Positions 44,087 to 52,651 of a stretch of 64,000 bases of DNA are shown piece after piece. The notes beneath the pieces were generated by a model, which saw only the letters and a list, made by a program, of their open reading frames with translations, had not been told where the DNA came from and ran no database searches. The DNA comes from Bin5 sp965204705 (GTDB taxonomy: Bacteria > Chloroflexota > Anaerolineae > Caldilineales > Caldilineaceae), in assembly GCA_965204705.1 (NCBI GenBank), contig OZ242006.1:5084001-5148000 (forward strand). Direction: 5' to 3'. How positions within the stretch are numbered: the first letter of the stretch is position 1; every line of letters starts with the position of its first letter. A program made the translations under genes and the position numbers.

Positions 44087-45046
44087 TCAGGGGCGCCTTT
44101 GGCGTAGACGGGCCACTTCGGCTTTCAATGCCTGCAACTCTTCTTCGGCGGCCTGTCGGGCGACCGCTTCGGCGTCGGCGCGCTGTGCTTCTGTGTCGGC
44201 GCGTTCTTCCGCCTTTTCAATTCTGGTCTCAGCGGCCCGCAATTCGGGAATGACATAGTCCGCATACACATCGTCCCGAGCCAGTTCCGCCAGAAGAGGC
44301 TCTCGCAACAGATCTTCACGGCGGAACTGCAAGCCGGGCAACACCTGCGAACAGATTACACCATCTTTGTCCGGCTCGATCTCTTCATAATTCCCCGCGG
44401 CGTCAAGCCGATAGAAGTGCATGTGCCTGTCTTTGGGGTCAAGGATAAAGTATTCATTCACCCCGGCGCGGGCATACCCATCCTTTTTTTCTTCGGTATC
44501 CCGTTTGACCTCGGCCGATGTCGAATCGGACAACTCCTCCACGATCATGTCGCAGACCCCGTTGTAGGCGCGTTGATCATCCGCTCCCCAAGACGCCGGA
44601 TTGTCGTCCAGGATGATGCCGATGTCAGGCTTGAACACCACTTCCCACTTCCCCGAAGGCAGACTTTCATCTCGAACCGACATGTAGGTGCCGGTTTCCA
44701 AGCATAGTATCTTTGCGATGGGATTCACTTCGAGATAGCAGCACAGGAGGCGAAAGAACCAGCGATACTGTTCGGTCTGGGCAAAGTTGGGCAAGGGTTC
44801 GGCCTCCAGAATGCCGTTGTTCCATTCGTAGCTGACGTCGATATGCGGGTGAGGCCGTTCATACCACTTTTCCCAGTACTCTTCCAGAGTGACGCGGAGG
44901 CCATGGGCAGGAGCCCGGTCTTTGACGCGCTCCATTTGAGAAGGTGCGCCACTGTCTGCCGGTCCGTCGGACAGCGGGGCACCGTTCGGCTGGGCAGTCT
45001 CCGCCGGTTTCTGACGAATGTCATGCACAATCTCTTTGCGGGCCAT
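44087..45046 (-). CDS. Uma2-family (DUF820) nuclease-like protein with coiled-coil tail
   Basis: A protein of 319 residues. The Uma2 core (about 50-260) has VTLEEYWEKW, FKPDIGIILDD, the acidic block VCDMIVEELSDSTSAEVKRD and then EKKDGYARAGVNEYFILDPK, matching the PD-(D/E)XK-like pattern of this family (Asp, later Glu, then a Lys-rich helix). Residues 270-318 form a Glu/Ala/Arg-rich coiled coil (ETRIEKAEERADTEAQRADA). Family members are abundant in Chloroflexota and cyanobacteria; their function is uncertain. AGGAG lies six bases before the ATG. It lies 156 bp downstream of recA on the same strand, but no SOS signal is seen at its own start. Confidence 0.85.
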   Translation of the reverse strand: MARKEIVHDIRQKPAETAQPNGAPLSDGPADSGAPSQMERVKDRAPAHGLRVTLEEYWEKWYERPHPHIDVSYEWNNGILEAEPLPNFAQTEQYRWFFRLLCCYLEVNPIAKILCLETGTYMSVRDESLPSGKWEVVFKPDIGIILDDNPASWGADDQRAYNGVCDMIVEELSDSTSAEVKRDTEEKKDGYARAGVNEYFILDPKDRHMHFYRLDAAGNYEEIEPDKDGVICSQVLPGLQFRREDLLREPLLAELARDDVYADYVIPELRAAETRIEKAEERADTEAQRADAEAVARQAAEEELQALKAEVARLRQRRP

Positions 45047-45202
45047 GCTCGCTCCTGTTCATCCGCTCATGCATCAGCGCGCGTCGCATCTGTCTACGAA
45101 GAGTTTACCACCTGCCGCTGTGCTGGCGCAACGGTGGCCGCCCTTTCCCTCACCTCACTCTTGGAACTTGAATCGTTCCGGACGTCCTCGGTCCCGGGTA
45201 GG

Positions 45203-46318
45203 CTAGGCCGCCACCGCGAAGAGTTTTTCCTGGGAATTGCCTCCTCCGTCGCTGTCCGGCGCGGCCGTATCTTCGGCTTCTTCTTGCGGCACAAGATTGA
45301 TGGGCAAACCGGCCTGCTCCCGGATCTTGCTGTCGATCTGCGCGGCGACATCCGTTGTGTCACTGAGAAAGGCTTTGGCGCTTTCGCGGCCCTGTCCCAG
45401 GCGGAGATCGCCGAAGCGATAGAAGGCGCCGCGTTTTTCGATGATGTCAAACTCGACGCCCAGGTCCAGCAGGTCTCCCTGGGTGCTGACCCCTTCGTTG
45501 TACATGATGTCGAACTCCGCCACTTTGAACGGCGCGGCCACCTTGTTTTTGCGCACCGTCACGCGCGTCCGGTTCCCGATCACGTCACTGCCCTGTTTGA
45601 TCGACTGGATCCGCCGCACATCCAGACGCACACTGGCGTAGAACTTCAGCGCCATGCCGCCGGACGTCGTCTCCGGGTTGCCAAACATGATCCCGATCTT
45701 CTGACGCAGCTGGTTGGTGAAGATCATGCTCGTGTCGGTCGTCTTGACCGCGCCGACCAGCTTGCGCAGGGCCTGGCTCATGAGCCGCGCCTGCAGTCCG
45801 ACGTGGCTGTCTCCCATCTCGCCTTCGATTTCCGCACGCGGCACCAGCGCGGCCACACTGTCCACCACTACGATGTCCATGGCGCCTGAACGCACCAGCG
45901 CCTCCGCTATCTCCAGGGCCTGCTCGCCTGTGTCCGGCTGCGATACGTATAGGTCCTCGACATTGACTCCGATCTTGCGCGCATAGCTCGAGTCCAGCGC
46001 ATGCTCCACATCCACGAAGCCGCAGACCCCGCCCATGCGCTGCGATTCTGCGATGGCATGCAGACACAGGGTGGTCTTGCCCGAGCTCTCCGGCCCATAG
46101 ACTTCGATGATGCGCCCGCGGGGAATGCCTCCCACGCCCAGGGCTATGTCCAGGCTCAGACTGCCGGTGGGGATCGAGGCCACGTCCAGCCGGGTTGCCT
46201 CCCCCAGCTTCATGATGATCCCTTCGCCGTAGCGTTTGTTCAGATTGGCGATGGTAACTTCCAGCGCTTTGGCCGGTCCACTATCGGCTGACTGTTTTGT
46301 TGATCGTTTTGTTGTCAT
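45203..46318 (-). CDS. recA: Recombinase RecA
   Basis: A protein of 371 residues. Walker A is GPESSGKTT at 75-83; other landmarks are CGFVDVEHALDSSYARKIGV, VDSVAALVPRAEIEGEMGDS, the DNA-binding loop L2 region with IFTNQLRQKIGIMFGNPETT, and GGMALKFYASVRLDVRR. The C-terminal 40 residues are acidic and variable (VPQEEAEDTAAPDSDGGGNS). RecA drives strand exchange and triggers LexA self-cleavage. GGGAG lies five bases before the ATG. Its promoter carries a perfect LexA-type palindrome between the -35 and -10, so it is SOS-regulated. Confidence 0.97.
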   Translation of the reverse strand: MTTKRSTKQSADSGPAKALEVTIANLNKRYGEGIIMKLGEATRLDVASIPTGSLSLDIALGVGGIPRGRIIEVYGPESSGKTTLCLHAIAESQRMGGVCGFVDVEHALDSSYARKIGVNVEDLYVSQPDTGEQALEIAEALVRSGAMDIVVVDSVAALVPRAEIEGEMGDSHVGLQARLMSQALRKLVGAVKTTDTSMIFTNQLRQKIGIMFGNPETTSGGMALKFYASVRLDVRRIQSIKQGSDVIGNRTRVTVRKNKVAAPFKVAEFDIMYNEGVSTQGDLLDLGVEFDIIEKRGAFYRFGDLRLGQGRESAKAFLSDTTDVAAQIDSKIREQAGLPINLVPQEEAEDTAAPDSDGGGNSQEKLFAVAA

Positions 46319-46419
46319 CGTTCTCCCTTACGGCCTGTTATCGGCATCCTTTGTAATGATTGACGAGCCTCCTCTGAGCGGAGGCGCAGGGTTGATCCTC
46401 GAGAGTACTGACTGAATTC

Positions 46420-46449
46420 ATTATAGAACATGTGTTCAGTTTCTGTCAA
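46420..46449 (-). promoter_or_regulatory. recA promoter
   Basis: Minus strand: TTGACA (46449-46444), an 18-base spacer, TATAAT (46425-46420). Both hexamers match the sigma-70 consensus perfectly. The start should fall near 46413. Confidence 0.85.
46426..46437. promoter_or_regulatory. LexA (DinR-type) operator of recA
   Basis: GAACATGTGTTC is a perfect 12-bp palindrome of the GAAC-N4-GTTC class recognised by Gram-positive-type LexA. It sits directly against the -10 within the promoter spacer, where bound LexA would block RNA polymerase. Confidence 0.85.
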
Positions 46450-46800
46450 AATGATTAAGTGACAGATCAGTCCCGGAATGGCCTCCTGTTTCTGACCGTT
46501 TCCTATACGGCCCTGGAGGAACCGAACGCGATGGAAAGTCGGTTGGCCATTTTGTTGTCCAAGAGTCCTGAGCAGATGGCAAGCGATGTCCAGAATGCGA
46601 ACTGAAAGGTGGACCTTTGGGGTATCCAAGGCAGATAAATCGTGTTCGGAAGGCGAGCTAAGAGAGGAGAGGCGTAAGGGTGGGAGAATGTTTGGGCCGC
46701 CTTTCTCGCGGAGGGCGAACTTGGTTTGGCGGAGGCGTTGCGGTTTGGGCTGGCGGGTACTATGCGGCCGCAAGAGAACCAGGCGGGGGCGGTTGTCACT

Positions 46801-46857
46801 GGGGGGCGTTGCGGGGGGTGTCCCCCCGCACAAGGGAGGCCGCTTGCGGCCGACCGC
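46801..46857 (+). repeat. Dispersed two-hairpin repeat, copy 2
   Basis: Nearly the same 57 bp as at 14946-15002: GGGGGGCGTTGCGGGGGGTG, hairpin one GCGGGGGGTGTCCCCCCGC, then CACAAGGGA and hairpin two GGCCGCTTGCGGCC. Hairpin two differs from copy 1 but keeps its pairing. Confidence 0.75.
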
Positions 46858-47232
46858 CCAGATAGGTGAGGAGAGAGAAGGCAGAGATCCCTGCGTTCAG
46901 TTTACGCCGCGCGGCGAATTGGCTAAGGCCCGGTCGATCTGATCCTGACTGATTCCACTTTTTTCTGCGGTCGAGGGCGACAGAGGCTGCGGTACGCTCT
47001 GCGTCGACGCGAAGCGGACTGGAATCCGTCATTGCGCTCGCAAGTCGAATTCTTTCGCTATCCAATTCTTGTCTTTTGAAGGCATCAGCGACTATAATCC
47101 TCGCGCGATTCGGTTCCCCTCATTCGGACTACAGTTCTCAGCTACTTCAGATATGTTTAGGAAAACCTCCATTCCCACTTCAGAATTGACGCTGCAACTG
47201 TGCCCAACTGTGGCGCGTCATTTGGACCTGGC

Positions 47233-47571
47233 ATGAGTGTAAATCGTCGAAAACTGAACAGAGCCTGGGAAACGCTGCGGTCACTGCCGATCCCTGCCAT
47301 CGGCTCCGATCGCCTGGTCGATCTGCATGATGATCTGCTGCATTACGACACGGTGATTGCGCAGGAGATGCGCGAGTACCTGCGGGGGCGTGTCATCAAC
47401 CGTATCCGCGTACAGATCGACTGGGAGTTGGAGGAGACGCTGCGGTCTTTCAAGCCGCAGACATCAGCTGAGATGGAGTGCAGGCGGGAGTTGCTGCGCT
47501 ACAAACGACGGATTGATGACGTAGTGCGCCAACTGCTCCTAGGCCAGCCGGACGAAGCCCCCCTCGAATAG
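47233..47571 (+). CDS. Small hypothetical protein
   Basis: A protein of 112 residues, not recognised. It is charged and mostly helical, with Arg- and Glu-rich segments (AQEMREYLRGRVINRIRVQI, DWELEETLRSF) and no signal peptide or membrane helix. Codon use is GC-rich at the third position and like the neighbours, which supports a real gene. The ATG at 47233 is preferred; the frame is open 11 codons earlier. It is convergent with lysA, 30 bp away. Confidence 0.6.
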   Translation: MSVNRRKLNRAWETLRSLPIPAIGSDRLVDLHDDLLHYDTVIAQEMREYLRGRVINRIRVQIDWELEETLRSFKPQTSAEMECRRELLRYKRRIDDVVRQLLLGQPDEAPLE

Positions 47572-47601
47572 AATAACGGCAGCTTTTTCCCCTTCGTCCC
47601 T

Positions 47602-48927
47602 TCAGACGATATCCCGAAGCAGAAGATCATCGACCGTTTCCCGGCGTTGCGCAAGTTGCGCGACCCCTTCGCGCAGCATCACTACGGCCGGCCGCAGCGC
47701 TCCATTGTAGTTGCTGGCCATCATCAGCTGGTAGGCGCCACTGACCGGAACGGCCAGCAACTCCCCGGTTTCGATATGAGGCAGACGCAGGTCCTCGATC
47801 AGGAGATCTCCGCTCTCGCAGTACGGACCGGCCAACCAGGCGTTGTCGGAAATCGGCGGCCTGCTCAGCGGGTCGGTGACCGGCAGGGCAGAATAGCGCG
47901 CCTGGTAGAGGGCCGGGCGAATGTTGTCCGCCATCCCGCCGTCAAGCAGAAGCCAGCGCCGACCCCCCGCTTGTTTGACAGTTCCTACATGGTAGATGGC
48001 AACGCCGGCGCGGGCGACGAGGCTGCGCCCCGGCTCCACCTGCAGACGGGGCAAGGGCAGCGAATAGGACGACAGGTTCTCTGCCAGAGCTGCCCCGACC
48101 GTGGCGACATATTCCTCGATCGATTGATGGGGGAGATCCGCTTCGTGGTAGGCGACGCCCCAGCCGCCGCCGGGGCTTAGGGCCTGTGGCCACCAGCTGC
48201 GTTCCTTCTGCAGACGGCCGATCAGGTCGCACACCACATCCAGAGCGGGCAGGACCTGATCGGCCGCGTGAAAATGTGATCCCTGGTGGAAGTGCAGCCC
48301 GGTCAAAGGCAGTTCATTCCGCTGGCAGAAAGCCACTGCGGCGCCACATTCGTCGGCGTCCATCCCGAATTTGCTGTCATGCTGACCTGTTTGGCGGAAT
48401 TCATGCGTGTCGACGGCGTAGCCTGGCCGCACCCGCAACCAGAGAGCGGGCGCAGGGCCGCGAGCTTGGGTCAATTGGGCGATACGCTCCAACTCCGGCA
48501 GGTTGTCGACGACGAGCGTGCCGGCCTTTGCGAGTCCGGCCTGCAGATCCGCCCAGCTCTTGTTCACACCGTGCATCAGAATCTGGGTGCGTGGGACACC
48601 GGCAGTGCGGGCTATATGTATTTCACCGACGCCTGTGCAGTCCAGAAGCAGGCCGTGCGCCGCCATCAGACTGGCCATGGCCAGATTGAGAGATGCTTTG
48701 CCGGCGTAGGTGATGCCAGCGGGGCCGGGATAGTGTCGACTTAGAGCGTCTTGATAGGCCTGAACTGCGCTGTCGATGGTCTGCTGATCATAGATATAGA
48801 GGGGTGTACCCCATTCGGCGGCCAGCTCGTTCAGGTCACGGCCACCAACATGGATCGAAGGCTGGCCCCTCTTGTCGGGCTGCAGTGCAACGGTGTTGGG
48901 GAATAGTGCGAGACGGTCACGATACAT
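47602..48927 (-). CDS. lysA: Diaminopimelate decarboxylase
   Basis: A fold-type III PLP enzyme of 441 residues. The PLP lysine is K77 in GITYAGKASLNLAMASL. Other family blocks are GLHFHQGSHF, the glycine-rich phosphate loop SPGGGWGVAYHEADLPH, EPGRSLVARAGVAIYHV and GPYCESGDLL, where the catalytic Cys and substrate-binding residues lie. It converts meso-diaminopimelate to L-lysine, the last step of lysine synthesis, and so competes with peptidoglycan for diaminopimelate. No dap genes are adjacent. The start is ATG at 48927 without a strong ribosome site. Confidence 0.92.
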   Translation of the reverse strand: MYRDRLALFPNTVALQPDKRGQPSIHVGGRDLNELAAEWGTPLYIYDQQTIDSAVQAYQDALSRHYPGPAGITYAGKASLNLAMASLMAAHGLLLDCTGVGEIHIARTAGVPRTQILMHGVNKSWADLQAGLAKAGTLVVDNLPELERIAQLTQARGPAPALWLRVRPGYAVDTHEFRQTGQHDSKFGMDADECGAAVAFCQRNELPLTGLHFHQGSHFHAADQVLPALDVVCDLIGRLQKERSWWPQALSPGGGWGVAYHEADLPHQSIEEYVATVGAALAENLSSYSLPLPRLQVEPGRSLVARAGVAIYHVGTVKQAGGRRWLLLDGGMADNIRPALYQARYSALPVTDPLSRPPISDNAWLAGPYCESGDLLIEDLRLPHIETGELLAVPVSGAYQLMMASNYNGALRPAVVMLREGVAQLAQRRETVDDLLLRDIV

Positions 48928-49019
48928 GGCGGGAACCTGTGGGTTCAGTTAGATTTCGGCGGCGGCCGTTATTGTTTCGTACAGCGATTTGACAGACTGA
49001 GAACGGCTAGAGGCAGAAT

Positions 49020-49937
49020 CTACAGGAGCACCAGGAGGATTCCGCCGATGGTGATCAGTCCGCCGATGATGCTATTGAACGAAGGGATCTCGCGCAGCAG
49101 GAGCGCGCCCAGCAGCACGCCGCCCAGCACCTCCTGTGTGGCGATGAGATTGACGTAGGTGGCGTTCACTCGCCGCAGAGCCGCGTTGTAGAGGGTATGG
49201 CCGCAAGCAAGGGGGAAGACACCCAGGCCGACTATGCTGGCGACGGCGGGCCAGTTGAAGCTGCCGGGGGTGTGGGCCGCGGCCGCGGCTGGAAGCAACC
49301 AGAGCGCAGCGAGCATGTAGACTGCGCCGGCATACACCAGAAGAGGAAGGCGTTCTCGCTGGCTGCGACCGGCTATGCTGTAGACGGCGTAGGTAATGGC
49401 GGCGCCCAGAGCCAGCAGATCACCGATCAACATGCGGGGGGTGAAGTTGTACGATGCGCTGCCGCTTTGCCGAAGGAGCGCCAGTACCGGCTCGAACCCG
49501 GAGAGGACGGCCACGCCCAGGACAGCTACGAGGATGCCCAACCATTTGCGCTTCGAGAGCGGTTCCCGGAGCCAGAAGCGGGACAGCAGCGCGACCCAGA
49601 TGGGGGCAGTATACATGATCGCGAGGCTATTGGTGATTGTTGTAAATTCGAGGGAGTAGGCGTAGAAGAAGAAGTGGAGAGCGGCGACCAGCCCGATGAG
49701 GACAAGACGGGGCCAGTTGGACACGAGGAGGCCGCGCCAATTGGGGGCGGCCCATGCCCCCCGGCTGCCAATCATGACAGCGCCTGACACGACGATGCCT
49801 GCGACCAGGAGACGACCGGCTGCGATCTCGAAGGACGATACTGAGAGTGCGGCCCAACGCACCAGCACGGGGCTGGTGCTGAAGAAGAGAACGGCGATCG
49901 CTACCAGGGCCAGCCCACGGCGTTCTTCAACTGTCAC
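49020..49937 (-). CDS. EamA-family (DMT) transporter
   Basis: An integral membrane protein of 305 residues with ten predicted helices in two EamA repeats (about 10-140 and 160-303). The first repeat has LALVAIAVLFFSTSPVLVRW and IMYTAPIWVALLSRFWLREP; the second has LLALGAAITYAVYSIAGR, ASIVGLGVFPLACGHTLYNA and the matching end QEVLGGVLLGALLLREIPSF. This family exports amino acids, nucleobases or other metabolites; the substrate is unknown. The start is a GTG. It lies 92 bp upstream of lysA on the same strand, so an amino-acid efflux role is possible but unproven. Confidence 0.88.
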   Translation of the reverse strand: MTVEERRGLALVAIAVLFFSTSPVLVRWAALSVSSFEIAAGRLLVAGIVVSGAVMIGSRGAWAAPNWRGLLVSNWPRLVLIGLVAALHFFFYAYSLEFTTITNSLAIMYTAPIWVALLSRFWLREPLSKRKWLGILVAVLGVAVLSGFEPVLALLRQSGSASYNFTPRMLIGDLLALGAAITYAVYSIAGRSQRERLPLLVYAGAVYMLAALWLLPAAAAAHTPGSFNWPAVASIVGLGVFPLACGHTLYNAALRRVNATYVNLIATQEVLGGVLLGALLLREIPSFNSIIGGLITIGGILLVLL

Positions 49938-50004
49938 GGGATTGGTCCGGACTGTGCGCGGGCGTGTGACCTGCGCTTCAAGGCGTGGAGATCTGTTGGC
50001 CGTT

Positions 50005-50136
50005 CTAAGGAGCGGCGGGCGTAATCGCCACGTAGACCAGGCTCAATACCATGCTGAGCGCAATCAGCAGGCTGAGAAAGTAGAAAATCTTTTCGTTGCG
50101 GCTCAAGCGGCGGCGTCTGCCCCGTCTACGGCTCAT
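50005..50136 (-). CDS. 43-residue basic single-helix membrane peptide
   Basis: A small gene below the usual size limit. The product starts MSRRRGRRRRLSRNEKIFYF and continues with one hydrophobic helix (LSLLIALSMVLSLVYVAI, about residues 21-38) before a Pro/Ala end. AAAGGAC lies six bases before the ATG, a strong ribosome site. The basic cluster followed by a helix predicts N-in, C-out insertion. I recall similar short Arg-rich single-helix proteins from Chloroflexota genomes but cannot name a family. It sits between the EamA gene (67 bp) and the GT39-like gene (136 bp) on the same strand. Confidence 0.65.
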   Translation of the reverse strand: MSRRRGRRRRLSRNEKIFYFLSLLIALSMVLSLVYVAITPAAP

Positions 50137-50272
50137 GCGTTGTCCTTTTCAGACCGAAATTCAAGTAATGGGAGTTCAACGAGATTCAGAATGAGTCCCA
50201 TGAACCAAGTGAATCATAGTCGAAATTGGTCTGTGAATCAAGACACACGGGTATTTGTATCCGCTACGGCGC

Positions 50273-52651
50273 TCACTCGATGCGGAGCGGGCCGAGGAGA
50301 AGACGATCTTCCTGGGCCGGGTTGATCCTGTCGAGCACGCGCAGGCGACGAAAATCGGGGCGGGTGTACAGGCCGATCTCGATCTGATAGAGTCCGGGGG
50401 GCGCGTCCGGCGGGACGATGAACGTGTGCACGGTTGCGACGGTCTCGCCAGCGGCCCAGGCTTCGGTTGAAGGCGACGGTTGCAGGTCGGCGCCGCCGAA
50501 CATTTCGAAGCCGTCGGTCAGCAGGTGCGCGAAGACGGTATACAGTTCAGCCACCGGCCCGGATGCGGTCCAGTACAGGGTAACGGTCATTTCTTCACCG
50601 GGGACCGGTGTACGGCTGTTGAAGCTGTAGCCGGCCAAGGTTATGTTGTCGGCAAACTGCACGTGCACTGGGGTTGGAATGCCGGGGCCGCCATCCTGGG
50701 AAATGTCGGCCTTTCCGCCGGGCTGGCAGTCCGAAACGGTGAGCCCAGCGGGGCAGATGGTCACTTCGCCGAATGAATAGCTTGCGCCGCCGTCGCGCTG
50801 GGGCAGACGTTCACCGCTGCGATGGTCGTAGAAGCCGATCTGCCAGCTGGCCCGATTCGGTGTATGGGCCGTCTCTGGAATTGCAACGGTATAGCTGTCG
50901 AGCAGGAGGCGACCAGATTGCCAGCCACTGGTCGGGCGCAGCCCGCCGCCGGGCATCGTATCCAGCTGGGCGACGGTCAGACCGGTGCCGTCCACGAGGT
51001 GGATGAACAGGGACCAGTCAGCGGCCAGCGGGGCTCCAGTCATGAACGCCAAATCCACCTGGACCTCGTCCCCGGGGAATACGGTTGGCACTTGAGGATC
51101 TGTTTCACTCGCCTGCCCTTGCAGTCCGCCATACGATGCGGTCGCATGCCACAGCTGAATCTCGAAGTTTCCAACGAGAAAGAGGGCGTGGGGGGTCGGG
51201 GAGACAGCAGTGTTCGAATTGCTGTCAGGAATCGACATCGGTGGGGGCGTGTAGGCGGGGCGGATCAAAAGAAAGGGAGTGGCCAGCGTGAGTAGTCCGA
51301 GGGCAGAGGTGACACTCCAGCCGATACTGCGACCGAATCTGTTTCCCCATCCCGTCCAGCCAAGGGCCCACAGCAGGGCCAGAACGGGCAGCGCGGCGAA
51401 GAAGTAACGTCCCTGGGCGGCCGGCGCCACCCGCATAAAACGCAACCAGGAGATGGTAAGAACGAGCAGCCACAGCAGAAGGAAGGCGTGGGGAGCCCGG
51501 GAGCCGATATGGATTGGGCGTTGGGCAAGGCCGGCGCGCACTTCCCGGACGAGATATAACAGCAGCCCCAGCACAACGACAACAGAGACGACTCGCAGCG
51601 CCAGGTAGAGCCAGGCAGGATAGGGCAGGTTGAGCCAGCCAAACAGCCCCCAGAAGGAACGTTCCAGTCCCCCCAGCTCACTCAGGATCTGCGAGGGGCC
51701 CGCCGGGATGACCCGCAACAGGATATTCGCTTCCCACATCTCCCAGGCCAGGGGGTCGCCATAGAGCCGCCAGTTGCGCAGGTACCACCAGCCGGCAAGC
51801 AGGATGGCGGGAATGGCCGTCCACAGGGCGGCATCAAAGATGGAACGAAGGTTGCGGTGCCGCCAGGCCAGCCACAGGATCGCGGCCGCGGAGACGCCGG
51901 CCAGCCCCAACCCGCTCAGTTTGGAAAGCAGCGCCAAGCCAAGCGCGGCGCCGAGTTTCAGCAGGCGGCTTTTTTGCGGCTGCCCTCCTTCCACCATCAT
52001 CTCCGTCAGTTGCCACAGGACGAGCGCGGCAGCTGCGTTGACAGCGTTGTCATTGCTGACGGATGCGCTGATGAAGGCAAATTGGGGCAGAAAGGCGGCG
52101 AAGGCCGCGCCGAGAAGGGCATTTTGCGGGGGGAGAAACAGGTGAAGCGTGCGGTAGACCGCGTAGACGGTCACCGCGCCGAGTAAGACTGAGAAGAGGC
52201 GGGCGACGTGCAGGGCCAGGATCGACCTTTGCCAAGGGAAGCTTTCCGCGTGCCGGTGGTGGATCAGATAGTTGCGGTTGATGGCTGTATCGGGTTGACC
52301 GATTGCGCGGTGGGGATTGGCGCGCGCGAAAATTTCAGGGAAGTCGGTCTGATCGATCAACGCGGTGAGCAAAGCCGCGGCGGCGTAGTAGGCGGGCGCC
52401 TGCGTCCCCTGCTGCCGCCAGAGGGCGGGCGTATTCGGCTCCGCTACGGGCAGGGCCCGCTGCGTCACCAGATGTTGAACAAAGGCGAAATGCCAGATTT
52501 CATCGGGCGCTTCGAAAGGGGGGGTTACAATACTGAACAGGCTGGCAAGAAGGAGGTAAACCGCCAACAGATGGCGAATCGTGGGACGAACAACCGGGAA
52601 GACAGGAGCGAAACGGCGCGGCGCTTTCCCGGTTTCGCGGGATTGGGACAT
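50273..52651 (-). CDS. GT39/DUF2142-like membrane glycosyltransferase
   Basis: A protein of 792 residues. A basic N-terminus is followed by the first helix (HLLAVYLLLASLFSIVTPPF) and the acidic loop PPFEAPDEIWHFAFVQHLVT, the catalytic-loop type seen in GT-C and DUF2142 proteins. About ten more helices run to residue 490. The last 300 residues are soluble and beta-rich, with two similar strand sets (PTVFPGDEVQVDLAFMTG and RTPVPGEEMTVTLYWTA) that look like repeated beta-sandwich domains outside the membrane. Its ATG directly abuts the TAA stop of the upstream GT2 gene, so the pair is coupled: GT2 would load a sugar on polyprenyl phosphate and this enzyme transfer it outside. Confidence 0.75.
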   Translation of the reverse strand: MSQSRETGKAPRRFAPVFPVVRPTIRHLLAVYLLLASLFSIVTPPFEAPDEIWHFAFVQHLVTQRALPVAEPNTPALWRQQGTQAPAYYAAAALLTALIDQTDFPEIFARANPHRAIGQPDTAINRNYLIHHRHAESFPWQRSILALHVARLFSVLLGAVTVYAVYRTLHLFLPPQNALLGAAFAAFLPQFAFISASVSNDNAVNAAAALVLWQLTEMMVEGGQPQKSRLLKLGAALGLALLSKLSGLGLAGVSAAAILWLAWRHRNLRSIFDAALWTAIPAILLAGWWYLRNWRLYGDPLAWEMWEANILLRVIPAGPSQILSELGGLERSFWGLFGWLNLPYPAWLYLALRVVSVVVVLGLLLYLVREVRAGLAQRPIHIGSRAPHAFLLLWLLVLTISWLRFMRVAPAAQGRYFFAALPVLALLWALGWTGWGNRFGRSIGWSVTSALGLLTLATPFLLIRPAYTPPPMSIPDSNSNTAVSPTPHALFLVGNFEIQLWHATASYGGLQGQASETDPQVPTVFPGDEVQVDLAFMTGAPLAADWSLFIHLVDGTGLTVAQLDTMPGGGLRPTSGWQSGRLLLDSYTVAIPETAHTPNRASWQIGFYDHRSGERLPQRDGGASYSFGEVTICPAGLTVSDCQPGGKADISQDGGPGIPTPVHVQFADNITLAGYSFNSRTPVPGEEMTVTLYWTASGPVAELYTVFAHLLTDGFEMFGGADLQPSPSTEAWAAGETVATVHTFIVPPDAPPGLYQIEIGLYTRPDFRRLRVLDRINPAQEDRLLLGPLRIE

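Larger units (their letters stand above)
46319..47232. other. recA upstream region
   Basis: A 914-bp region. Next to recA is the promoter and LexA-type operator (46420-46449), with a leader of about 95 bases that holds a GCCTCC/GGAGGC stem near 46369. Further out is copy 2 of the dispersed two-hairpin repeat (46801-46857). The rest shows no gene on either strand that I can support. Confidence 0.6.
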
